Shown: one piece after another, positions 1-7,668 of the stretch
Layout: the number at the start of each line of letters is the position of its first letter
How positions within the stretch are numbered: position 1 is the first letter of the stretch
Translations under genes and position numbers: made by a program
Assembly: GCA_963796195.1 (NCBI GenBank)
Contig: CAWCKS010000012.1
Span: 1-64,000 of the forward strand
Length of the DNA: 64,000 nt
Direction: 5' to 3'
Source of the DNA: CAWCKS01 sp963796195
Lineage (GTDB): Bacteria > Pseudomonadota > Alphaproteobacteria > Rhizobiales > Xanthobacteraceae
The notes under the pieces: model-generated
Told to the model about the DNA's origin: nothing
Databases searched by the model: none
Seen by the model: only the letters and a program-made list of their open reading frames with translations

Positions 1-261
1 GTCCTCGGAGGCTTGCGGATCGCCGGCGGGCTGTCGCTGATCGGCGCGGTGGTGGCTGAAATTGCGGCAGGGTCGGCCAGGGCCGGCTGGGGCCTCGCGT
101 TCCGGATCGCCGAGTCCGGCTATCGCCTCAATATTCCGCGAATGTTCGCGGCCTTGCTGTTGCTCTCGTTGACCGGCATTGTCATCTTCATGGCCCTGTC
201 GCTCGTCTCGCACCTGATGCTGCGACGCTGGCACGAGAGCGCGCTCGCAAAGGAAAGCTGA
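1..261 (+). CDS. ABC transporter permease, C-terminal part (gene starts before the window)
   Basis: The window opens inside this gene, and 86 codons of the C-terminus are visible. The segment has a Gly/Ala-rich stretch (RIAGGLSLIGAVVAE) like the cytoplasmic EAA loop that docks on the ATPase in SsuC/ThiX-type permeases. One clear membrane helix follows (FAALLLLSLTGIVIFMALS), and the protein ends in a basic tail (RRWHESAL). This fits the inner-membrane subunit of a nitrate/sulfonate/taurine/thiamine-precursor importer; the substrate cannot be told from this piece. Its TGA stop overlaps the ATG of the next gene (TGATG), so the two are translationally coupled. Confidence 0.75.
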   Translation, partial: VLGGLRIAGGLSLIGAVVAEIAAGSARAGWGLAFRIAESGYRLNIPRMFAALLLLSLTGIVIFMALSLVSHLMLRRWHESALAKES

Positions 262-1237
262 TGGCCGACCAACAGACCAAGCCAGACATTCTGGTATACG
301 GGCCGCCCAAGCCGGTGGTGATCTCGGGGCTGTCGGTGCCTTCATCTTGCACAAGTTTGAGAACCATCGCGACCTCAGTCGACTCTCCGCCGCTGCCGCC
401 GAAAAAATTCGCGGCGTTGCCGTCACCGAACTGCTGCCGGTCGATGCGACCATGTTGTCGCGACTGCCCAAAGTCGAAATCATTGCGGCATTCGGTGTCG
501 GCTACGATCACATCGACGTTGCCGCGGCGAAGCAGCACAATGCCGTCGTCACCCACACGCCGGATGTGTTGACCGAGGAGACCGCCGACGCCGCGATCGG
601 TCTGTTCGTCGCCACAGTGCGGGAGTTCGTAAAGGCCGACCGCTATCTGCGCTCAGGTCTGTGGGCCAACCAGCCCTATCCATTGACCCCAGCCTCGACC
701 CGGGACCGCACCGTTGGCCTGGTCGGTATGGGTCGCATCGGCAAGGCGATCGCGCGCCGGCTCGACGCCATGCGCATTCCGGTCGTCTATCATGCGCGCC
801 GGCCCGCCGAAGGCGTGACCTATCGACACTATCCAAAATTGCTCGACATGGCGAAAGCGGTGGACACCTTGATCGTCATGGCGCCGGGCGGTGCTTCGAC
901 TGCGAAGATGGTCAATGCTGAGGTCTTGGGCGCGCTCGGCCCCAACGGCGTCGTCATCAACATGTCGCGCGGCTCGGTGATCGACGAACAGGCGCTAGTC
1001 GAAGCCTTGAAGAAGGGGACGATCCTCGCCGCTGGTCTCGACGTGTACGCCAAGGAGCCGTTCGTTCCGGATGAACTGAAGGCGATGCAGAACGTCGTGC
1101 TGCTGCCGCACATCGGCTCCGCCTCGGTCTTGACCCGCCATGCTATGGACCAACTTGTGGTCGACAATCTAAAAGCCTGGTTCGACGGCAAGTTACCGCC
1201 GACCCCGGTACCGGAAACCCCGGTGAAAAGTCGCTAG
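261..1237 (+). CDS. 2-hydroxyacid dehydrogenase (NAD(P)-dependent), frameshifted near 330
   Basis: D-isomer-specific 2-hydroxyacid dehydrogenase, of the type that reduces glyoxylate or hydroxypyruvate. The ATG at 261 overlaps the permease stop and gives MADQQTKPDILVYGPPKP. Near 330 the frame is lost by a missing base and resumes as FILHKFENHRDL in another frame, running unbroken to the TAG at 1237. Visible motifs are the nucleotide loop GLVGMGRIG, the catalytic Arg in NMSRGSVID, the Glu in YAKEP and the catalytic His in LLPHIGSAS. The order and spacing are canonical and the total length of about 325 residues is normal. The break is probably a sequence error rather than a dead gene. The substrate is not known; the permease just upstream may belong to the same operon. 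Confidence 0.85.
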
Positions 1238-1247
1238 ACGTCAAGAT

Positions 1248-2084
1248 TTGGTCGTCCCCGCGAAGGCGGGGACCCATACACCGCAGCAGAGCGAGGCGAC
1301 GACGGATTGCAGTGATCGAGCGCTCTTTGACAAACGCCGCGTCAGATACTCAGCGCAGGGGGTATGGGTCCCCGCCTTCGCGGGGACGCAACTCCAGGCT
1401 TATTGGCCTGGCGCGGGCCTCCTTCTGGCGTTGATCGTCCTTGCCGCGCCGGTTCGCGCACAGACCGGCCCCGATCTGGCAAAGGACATGGTCGGCCAGT
1501 GGGAGCTGTCGACCGCCGAGCGCAACAAGACCTGCGTCGTGACGCTGAAGGGCGACAACACCCCGTCGGGCTCGCGCCTCGAACTGGAAAAAGGTTGCGC
1601 CGACGCGCTGCCGTTCACCAAGGACATCACAGCGTGGTCGATCAAGGGCCTCGACATCGTCCGCCTGCAGGACGCCAGGGGTGAAGCGGTGATCGACTTC
1701 ACCGAAGTCGAGAGCGGTATCCTCGAGGGCACGCGAAGCGGCGAGGGCGTCTACATCCTGCAAAATCTTGCCGCGGCCCGCGCGCTGTCGAAATCGACCG
1801 ACATGATGATCGGCGACTGGGCGGTGGTCCGTGAGAATGGCCGCACCGTCTGCGGCCTGACGCTGACCAATAACGATGCCGGCAACGACAATTTCCAGCT
1901 GTTCCTCAAGCCGCGCTGCGATCCTGCGATCGCGAGCTTCAATCCGACGATGTGGCGGCTGGAGCGCGGCGAGTTGCAGTTCATCGCCCCGAATGGCGAA
2001 GCCTGGCATTTCGAGGCCGACGACAACGCGCAATGGCGGCGCGTGCCCGATACGGCCGATCCACTTGTGCTGGTGCGGCAGTAG
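1248..2084 (+). CDS. Secreted protein with two Inh/AprI-like domains; 5' end lies in a repeat
   Basis: The mature part carries two successive domains that both begin G-x-W (GQWELS about residue 80, GDWAVV about residue 186). Each has a conserved Cys pair (NKTCVV/EKGCAD and RTVCGL/KPRCDP), the pattern of AprI/Inh metalloprotease-inhibitor beta-barrels. A hydrophobic export signal (GLLLALIVLAAPVRA) precedes the first domain. The only open start upstream in this frame is TTG 1248, and the first ~47 codons are merely translation of the palindromic repeat at 1251-1388. No ATG or GTG precedes the signal peptide in frame, so the native start is either lost to the repeat or hidden by an indel. Function is inferred from the fold: protease inhibition or another periplasmic binding role. 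Confidence 0.6.
   Translation: MVVPAKAGTHTPQQSEATTDCSDRALFDKRRVRYSAQGVWVPAFAGTQLQAYWPGAGLLLALIVLAAPVRAQTGPDLAKDMVGQWELSTAERNKTCVVTLKGDNTPSGSRLELEKGCADALPFTKDITAWSIKGLDIVRLQDARGEAVIDFTEVESGILEGTRSGEGVYILQNLAAARALSKSTDMMIGDWAVVRENGRTVCGLTLTNNDAGNDNFQLFLKPRCDPAIASFNPTMWRLERGELQFIAPNGEAWHFEADDNAQWRRVPDTADPLVLVRQ
1251..1388. repeat. Family A paired palindrome (unit 1)
   Basis: Two inverted copies of a ~28-bp GC-rich palindrome (GTCCCCGCGAAGGCGGGGAC core followed by CCATA) lie at 1251-1278 and 1362-1388, separated by about 83 bp beginning with an inner CCGCAGCA. The right copy is the reverse complement of the left in about 26 of 28 positions. The same paired layout recurs at 53141-53267 and 54738-54860. 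It resembles a REP/BIME or MITE-like element. Confidence 0.85.
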
Positions 2085-2087
2085 CGC

Positions 2088-2888
2088 TCACGAAATCTTC
2101 AGCGTGATGCCGCCGTCGACCACAAGCTCGATGCCGGTGACGTAGCGGCTCTCGTCGCTTGCCAGATAAACAGCAGCGTGCGCGACGTCCCAGGCGTTGC
2201 CGCCAAACCCCATCGGCACCTGCTTGGCGCGGGCCTGCCACAGCTCCGCTTCGCCGCCATAGGCCGCGGCAAGCCCCGCGGATTTCAACACCATCGGCGT
2301 TTCCATCAGCCCCGGCAGGATCGCATTGATGCGGATCTGCTTCGACGCGTATTGCGCGGCCGTGGTCCGCGTCAAATGGTTCATCGCCGCCTTGCTCGCA
2401 TAGTAGGTCGCGTACGGCACCCCGGTGTAGCGGATGCCGGCGATCGACGAGATGTTGATGATCGAGCCGCCGCCCTGGCGCTCCATTACCGGAATGACGT
2501 GCTTCATGGTGAGGAAAGCGCTCTTCAGGTTGATCGCCATGACGCGATCCCATTCCTCTTCGGCGAACTCGACGACGCCGCCGACTGCGGCGATGCCGAC
2601 ATTGTTATCGAGGATGTCGATCCGGCCGAAGGCGTCGAGACAAGCCTTGGCCATCGCTTCGACTTGTGCAGCCTTGGTCACGTCAGCGGTAAACGACTTC
2701 GCATCGCCGCCTTCATTTCTGATCAAGCCGACCGTTTCGGCTGCGGCCGCTTCGTTGATATCGACGCACAAAACCTTTGCACCTTCGCGGGCAAAAGCCA
2801 CGGCAGTGGCTTTGCCGTTGCCCCAACCCGGGCCGCTGGAGCCCGCGCCGACCACGATTGCGATCTTGCCCTTGAGTCGATCCGTCAT
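2088..2888 (-). CDS. SDR-family oxidoreductase
   Basis: Short-chain dehydrogenase/reductase of 266 residues, the classical length. The N-terminal Rossmann loop is of the extended kind (VGAGSSGPGWGNGKA) instead of the plain TGxxxGIG. The NNVG motif (DILDNNVGIA), catalytic Ser region (INISSIAG) and YxxxK (YYASKAA) are all present, and the C-terminus has VDGG. It should use NAD(P)H to oxidise or reduce an alcohol/ketone; the substrate is unknown. Its ATG overlaps the stop of the upstream alpha/beta hydrolase (2885-2888, ATGA), so the two are coupled and may act on the same substrate. Confidence 0.9.
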   Translation of the reverse strand: MTDRLKGKIAIVVGAGSSGPGWGNGKATAVAFAREGAKVLCVDINEAAAAETVGLIRNEGGDAKSFTADVTKAAQVEAMAKACLDAFGRIDILDNNVGIAAVGGVVEFAEEEWDRVMAINLKSAFLTMKHVIPVMERQGGGSIINISSIAGIRYTGVPYATYYASKAAMNHLTRTTAAQYASKQIRINAILPGLMETPMVLKSAGLAAAYGGEAELWQARAKQVPMGFGGNAWDVAHAAVYLASDESRYVTGIELVVDGGITLKIS

Positions 2889-3691
2889 TTCGCAGGCCCT
2901 ATCGTCGCAAGGAAGTCGTTTACGGCCGCGTTGAACTGCTCGGGCCGCTGCAGCGGCGCGAAGTGACTCACACCTGGAAGGATCGACAGAGTGGCGTTCG
3001 GTAACACCTTTGCGAGGTATGCAGCGTGTTCATGCTTGATAAACTCATCGTGCTCGGCCTGCACGATCCGAACCGGTACGCGGATGCGGGCAAGATCGGC
3101 AGCCGAATAATCCGGCTGCGTTCGCTGCATCAGGCCAACGGCCTCGACGAACTCCTTGAACTTGTCGGGTGTCGCCGACAGTGCCGCAAAATCCTTGGTG
3201 TGGCGGCTGAAGCAATGTTTCAGCGCCGTGGTCGGCTCGAACGGCTTGTTGCCCGATGGGTCCATCTTGCAGGCGAAGAAGAATACGCCTGTGACGCGCT
3301 CGGGCGCCTTGTCAGCGAGGATCAGCGAGATGATCGCGCCGTCGCTCCAGCCGACCAGCGCCGCGCCCTTGACGCCGGCCCGGTCCATTACTGCAAGCGC
3401 GTCGGTCGCCATCAGGTCGTAGGAGTAGGGACGCGCATCGCGCGTGCTGCGGCCGTGACCACGGCTGTCGATGACGACGACGCGGTGTCCGGCGGCGACC
3501 AGGTCAGGCACCTGATATCCCCAGTTGCCGCTGTGGCCGAGCCCGCCATGCAGCAAGATGACCGGACTACCAATGCCATAGCTCGCGTACCAGATGCGCG
3601 CGCCATCGTGGTCGACGTAGCCCTGTTCGGTCGCCGGCGGGAGTGGCGGCGCGCCTTGGGCGTCAAAGAGTTCAAGGTCGTCATCGATCAT
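2885..3691 (-). CDS. Alpha/beta hydrolase
   Basis: Alpha/beta-hydrolase fold protein of 268 residues. Visible are the oxyanion-hole region HGGLGHSG, the strand SRGHGRST, the nucleophile elbow GWSDGA (catalytic Ser), an acid in VQAEHDEF and the catalytic His in PGVSHFAP. The ATG at 3691 has GGAG six bases upstream. It is the first gene of a two-gene unit with the overlapping SDR. It is most likely an esterase, lactonase or haloperoxidase-like hydrolase; the exact substrate cannot be read from the sequence. Confidence 0.88.
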   Translation of the reverse strand: MIDDDLELFDAQGAPPLPPATEQGYVDHDGARIWYASYGIGSPVILLHGGLGHSGNWGYQVPDLVAAGHRVVVIDSRGHGRSTRDARPYSYDLMATDALAVMDRAGVKGAALVGWSDGAIISLILADKAPERVTGVFFFACKMDPSGNKPFEPTTALKHCFSRHTKDFAALSATPDKFKEFVEAVGLMQRTQPDYSAADLARIRVPVRIVQAEHDEFIKHEHAAYLAKVLPNATLSILPGVSHFAPLQRPEQFNAAVNDFLATIGPAK

Positions 3692-3734
3692 CTCGATCTC
3701 CGGCTTTGCGAGCTCGGCCGCGCGCCATAATTGG

Positions 3735-4445
3735 CTATATCAGCCGCAATCCCTTTAGCGTCGCATGCCCGTTGCGGCCGACGATGATGTGGTCGTGGAT
3801 GGCAATGCCAAGGGGCTTCGCGATATCCACGATCTGTTTCGTCATTTGCACGTCGGCATTCGACGGTGTCGGGTCACCGCTCGGGTGATTGTGCACCAGG
3901 ATGATCGCGGTTGCCGAAAGCTCCAGCGCGCGCTTCACCACCTCGCGCGGATAGACCGGCGTGTGATCGACCGTGCCGGTCTGCTGCACCTCGTCGGCGA
4001 TCAGCTGGTTCTTCTTGTCGAGGAACAGGATGCGGAACTGCTCCTTCTCTGCAAACGCCATCGCGGCCCGGCAATAGTCGATCACCGCGGCGCCGGATGA
4101 CAGCACCGGGCGCTGCTTCAACTCGCCTCTGGCGATGCGGCTCGCGCTCGCCGCGATCAGCTTGATCTCGGTGATGATCTCGCTACCGACACCATCGACT
4201 TCAGCCAAACGTGCCTCGGGTGCGTGCATGACCTCGGCGAACGAGCCGAATTTCTCGATCAGCTCCTTCGCCAGCGGCTTCATGTCGCCGCGCGGCTTTG
4301 CGCTGAACAGCACCAGTTCGAGCATTTCATAGTCGGCCAGCGCGTCGGCCCCTGCCGTGCGAAAGCGGTCACGCAATCGCCCGCGATGGCCGTGATAGTG
4401 CGGGGTCTTTCTTGGGTTGCTCCGGCGACGACATGCACTCAGCAT
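3735..4445 (-). CDS. radC: RadC-family JAB/MPN-domain protein
   Basis: Protein of about 236 residues with an N-terminal helix-hairpin-helix region (LAEVDGVGSEI) and a C-terminal JAB/MPN metalloprotease-like domain with the HxH...D signature in VHNHPSGDPTPS, as in the RadC (UPF0758) family. I start at the ATG at 4445 (MLSACRRR) because the longer version, to 4547, would overlap the downstream end of map and its extra 34 residues are low-complexity. The family's biochemical role is unsettled; E. coli radC is not a proven repair gene. It lies 31 bp after map on the same strand. Confidence 0.88.
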   Translation of the reverse strand: MLSACRRRSNPRKTPHYHGHRGRLRDRFRTAGADALADYEMLELVLFSAKPRGDMKPLAKELIEKFGSFAEVMHAPEARLAEVDGVGSEIITEIKLIAASASRIARGELKQRPVLSSGAAVIDYCRAAMAFAEKEQFRILFLDKKNQLIADEVQQTGTVDHTPVYPREVVKRALELSATAIILVHNHPSGDPTPSNADVQMTKQIVDIAKPLGIAIHDHIIVGRNGHATLKGLRLI

Positions 4446-4476
4446 GCCCGCGCCGCCGGCAATTGCAACTGGAAGG

Positions 4477-5298
4477 TTAGCGATACGGCGGCTTGTCGAG
4501 CTTGCGCGGCGACAGCGTGAAAATCTCGACGCCGGTATCGGTGACACCGACCGTGTGCTCGAACTGTGCCGACAGCGAGCGGTCGCGGGTCACCGCGGTC
4601 CAGCCGTCGGACAGGATTTTGACATGCGGCTTGCCGAGATTGATCATCGGCTCGATGGTGAAGAACATGCCGGGATGCATCACGATGCCTTCGCCCGGCC
4701 GGCCGACATGGATGATGTTCGGCTCGTCGTGGAACATCCGTCCGAGGCCGTGGCCGCAGAAATCGCGCACCACGCTCATCTGCTGCGGTTCGACATAGCT
4801 CTGGATGGCATGACCGATGTCGCCTGTCGTGGCGCCCGGCTTCACCGCGGCAATGCCGCGCATCATCGCCTCGTGCGTAACCTCGATCAGCCGCTCGGCC
4901 TTGCGCGAGATTTCGCCAACCGGATACATCCGGCTGGAATCACCATGCCAGCCGTCGACGATAAGGGTGACATCGATGTTGACGATGTCGCCCTCCTTCA
5001 TCGGCCGGTCGCCCGGCATGCCGTGGCAGACCACATGATTGAGCGAGGTGCAGGTCGAGTAGCGGTAGCCACGGTACATCAGTGTGGCCGGCCGCGCGCC
5101 GCGGCTCAGCGCGAACTCGCGCACCACATCGTCGATCCGCGAGGTCGGCACGCCTGGCTTGACCTCGTCGACCAGCACGTCGAGGCATTCGGCGACCAGC
5201 GCGCCGGCCTTGCGCATGCCGGCAAAGGCGGCGGGTCCATGGAGCTTGATTTGTCCGGTCTTGCGGAGGGGTGCCTGGCTTGCTTCAACGTAGGCCAT
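4477..5298 (-). CDS. map: Type I methionine aminopeptidase
   Basis: Cytosolic metalloenzyme that removes the initiator Met from new proteins. The 273-residue protein shows the metal-binding set of the pita-bread fold: Asp in NIDVTLIVDG, Asp in WHGDSSRM, His in CGHGLGRMFH, Glu in FFTIEPMI and Glu in QFEHTVGVT. CHGMPGDRP provides the substrate-pocket His. There is no N-terminal zinc-finger extension, so it is a bacterial type Ia enzyme. The ATG at 5298 gives MAYVEASQ. It lies between sfsA and radC on the same strand. Confidence 0.96.
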   Translation of the reverse strand: MAYVEASQAPLRKTGQIKLHGPAAFAGMRKAGALVAECLDVLVDEVKPGVPTSRIDDVVREFALSRGARPATLMYRGYRYSTCTSLNHVVCHGMPGDRPMKEGDIVNIDVTLIVDGWHGDSSRMYPVGEISRKAERLIEVTHEAMMRGIAAVKPGATTGDIGHAIQSYVEPQQMSVVRDFCGHGLGRMFHDEPNIIHVGRPGEGIVMHPGMFFTIEPMINLGKPHVKILSDGWTAVTRDRSLSAQFEHTVGVTDTGVEIFTLSPRKLDKPPYR

Positions 5299-5410
5299 GG
5301 TTCTGCGGAGTATTGCTCTATGCTGTTGAATTTCAGGGGGAATTCCAATCCGCCTGCCGACCTAATGTATACCATGGTGGCCGGAGCGCAAGCTCAACTG
5401 ACAGGGCCGA

Positions 5411-6140
5411 TCAAGCCCGCGCCGCGTGGCCGGCGATTGGCACGGCCATCGCCAGCGTGACGCCTTCGCGACCCATGCGGCAGGTATAGGCCAGTGCCTC
5501 GACGCCCTCCGGCTTGGGCCTTGTCGAAGGCCGCGCCATAGGCCGGATCGAGGTCGCGGGCGAGATCAAACGAGGTCGCCGACGCGATCTGGATCACGAA
5601 CAGCATCACTGCGCGCGAGCCCGCCTTCGCCATGGCGCCAAGCTCGTCCAGATGCCGCGCGCCCCGGTCGGTGACCGAATCCGGAAATTCCGCGAGGCCC
5701 TGTCGGCGCATCAGGTGGACGTTCTTGACCTCGACATAGCAGTCCGGTCGGCTTGATTGTTGCAGCAGGAAATCGACGCGCGAGGCGCGGCCGTAGCGGA
5801 CCTCGCGGCGGATGGTCGCGTAACCCGTGAGTTCGGCGATCGCTTCAGCCTTCAGGGCCTCGGCCACGATGGCATTCGGATTGCCGGTGTTGATACCGAC
5901 CAGCTCGGGGCCGCCACCGAAATCGACCTCGATCAACTCCAGCGACAGCGGCAGCTTGCGCTTCAAGTTGGGCGAGCGCGACAGCCACACCCTCGAGCCG
6001 GGCGCCTGCAGGCCCATCATTGATCCGGGATTGGCGACATGCACCGTGGCGATGCCGCCGTCGTCGAGCCTCACGTCAGCAAGAAAGCGCTTGTAACGCT
6101 TGAGCAGCGTCGCCGGAATCAACTCGGAGCAGAACCGCAT
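5411..6140 (-). CDS. sfsA: SfsA (sugar fermentation stimulation protein A), frameshifted near 5508
   Basis: SfsA family protein with the typical N-terminus (KRYKRFLADV), VANPGSM, INTGNPN and the nuclease-like core VDFLLQ...CYVEVKNV. After DPAYGAAFDKAQA the frame is wrong. Dropping one G near 5508 restores EGVEALAYTCRMGREGVTLAMAVP and a stop at 5411-5413, matching the family C-terminus; uncorrected, the frame would run to 5394. The ATG at 6140 is only three bases after the mscS stop, so the two are co-transcribed. The family has a PD-(D/E)xK-like core and was named from an E. coli maltose phenotype; its molecular function is unclear. Confidence 0.88.
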
Positions 6141-6143
6141 GCG

Positions 6144-7469
6144 TCAATCACCGGAGGCATCCAGCACCGCCTCGATCGGCAGTGCGCCGCGCACGCGGAT
6201 ATCGCGCACCGGATAGGGCACCTGGATGCCCTCGCGCTTGAAGGTATCCCACAGCGCCATCATCACGTCGCTGCGTACGTTGCCCATGCCGGCTTCAGGA
6301 TCGCTGATCCAGAACGTCAGCGAGTACTTCATGCCGTAGTCGGCAAACTCGGTGAGCAGACACACTGGCGCATGCACATCGGTGACGCGCGGCGTCTTTG
6401 CTGCGATCTCGCAGGCGAGCTTGCAGACCACTTTCGGGTCGGCGTCGTAGTTGGTGCCGAACTTCACCTCGACCAGCGTATTGCGATCGCGATAAGTCCA
6501 GTTGACGACCTTCTGCGTGACCAGATCTTCGTTCGGGATCAGGAACTCGCGGCCGTCACCCGCCGCGACCGAGATGTAGCGGATGTTCATCGTGCTGACG
6601 CGGCCGAAGTTGTCGCCGATGGTGACGAGGTCGCCGGGCTTCACCGACTTGTCGACGAGGAGAATGATGCCGCTGATGAAGTTGGCGACGATCTTCTGCA
6701 GGCCGAAGCCGAGGCCGACGCCGATGGCGCCGCCGAAGATCGTCAGCGCCGAGAGGTCGATGCCGACCGAGCTCAGCACGATCACCACCGCGAGCGCAAT
6801 CAGCGCAATGCTGGCGAGCTTGGAGACCAGCACCTGAGCTGACGGCGTCAGATCGCCGCTGCGCGACAGCCAGCTGTCGATGAATTTGCTGACCAGGCTC
6901 GCCGCCCAGATTGCAAACGACAGCAGCACCGCAACCTTGAGAATCAGCAGTGGTGTCAGGCGAAGACCGCCGATGGTGATGGCGACCGAATCAAGTGCCG
7001 CCGTGACCGGCCCGAGCAAGCCGAGGATCGACAGCGCGGCGACCAGGAACGCAATGACCGCAATGGTGCGAACCAGCAGCTGGTCGCGCACGATCCCCGC
7101 CATCAGGCGGATGACGAGCCATGCCGTCGCCAGCGAGGTTGCGACCGCCAGCATGTAGCTGCGGCTCGGCCAGGTCACGAGCAGCATCGACGCGCGCATC
7201 ATCGCGACGAGCAGCGTGAAGAACGCGACGCCGAGGCTGCCGCACAAAGCGCGGACAAAACGTCGCACGGCGCCGGGCAGGCCCATCGCCGAGGAGGTGA
7301 TGTCGACGCGCGATCGCATGATTGCCGCAAGAATGCGCGCGACGCCCGCAGCCGCGACCAACAGGCCGATCTGGTACCAGAACCACGACCAGGTCAGCTC
7401 GGCGCCAACCGAACGGAGTGAGTTCAGGATGGCGTCGATCGCCTCGTGCAGATCATTCAGTTCAGGCAT
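6144..7469 (-). CDS. MscS-family mechanosensitive ion channel
   Basis: Inner-membrane protein of 441 residues with about six predicted membrane helices in the first ~230 residues. The MscS pore and beta domain follow: a Gly/Ala-rich pore helix (GGAIGVGLGFGLQKIVANF), then GIILLVDKSVKPGDLVTIG, RYISVAAGDGREFLIPNEDL and a C-terminal alpha/beta domain. It releases solutes on osmotic downshock. It is longer than E. coli MscS (286 residues), with an extra N-terminal sensor region. The ATG at 7469 has AAGG eight bases upstream, and sfsA follows after three bases. Confidence 0.93.
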   Translation of the reverse strand: MPELNDLHEAIDAILNSLRSVGAELTWSWFWYQIGLLVAAAGVARILAAIMRSRVDITSSAMGLPGAVRRFVRALCGSLGVAFFTLLVAMMRASMLLVTWPSRSYMLAVATSLATAWLVIRLMAGIVRDQLLVRTIAVIAFLVAALSILGLLGPVTAALDSVAITIGGLRLTPLLILKVAVLLSFAIWAASLVSKFIDSWLSRSGDLTPSAQVLVSKLASIALIALAVVIVLSSVGIDLSALTIFGGAIGVGLGFGLQKIVANFISGIILLVDKSVKPGDLVTIGDNFGRVSTMNIRYISVAAGDGREFLIPNEDLVTQKVVNWTYRDRNTLVEVKFGTNYDADPKVVCKLACEIAAKTPRVTDVHAPVCLLTEFADYGMKYSLTFWISDPEAGMGNVRSDVMMALWDTFKREGIQVPYPVRDIRVRGALPIEAVLDASGD

Positions 7470-7668
7470 TGCCGTGACCTTGCGCCGAAGACAGTCTCGC
7501 GTTGATTCGGGTCAGTGGAGAATTTCACAGCTGGCGGTGACTGGCTACGCGACGGGTCGCCATCAAGCAAGTCATCCTGCGGAGGCCACACGGCGCAGGA
7601 TTATAGGGTTGCGCGACCCGACCGCGACGATAAGGATGGCAGATATCCTGGTCGAACGCGGAACAAGC

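Noticed and set aside
4446..4547. Longer N-terminus for the RadC-like protein
   Set aside because: It would overlap the map 3' end, and the added residues are low complexity; ATG 4445 fits family length.
7216..7668. N-terminal extension of the antiporter
   Set aside because: The open frame runs back antisense into mscS; the conserved protein begins at 7636-7687.
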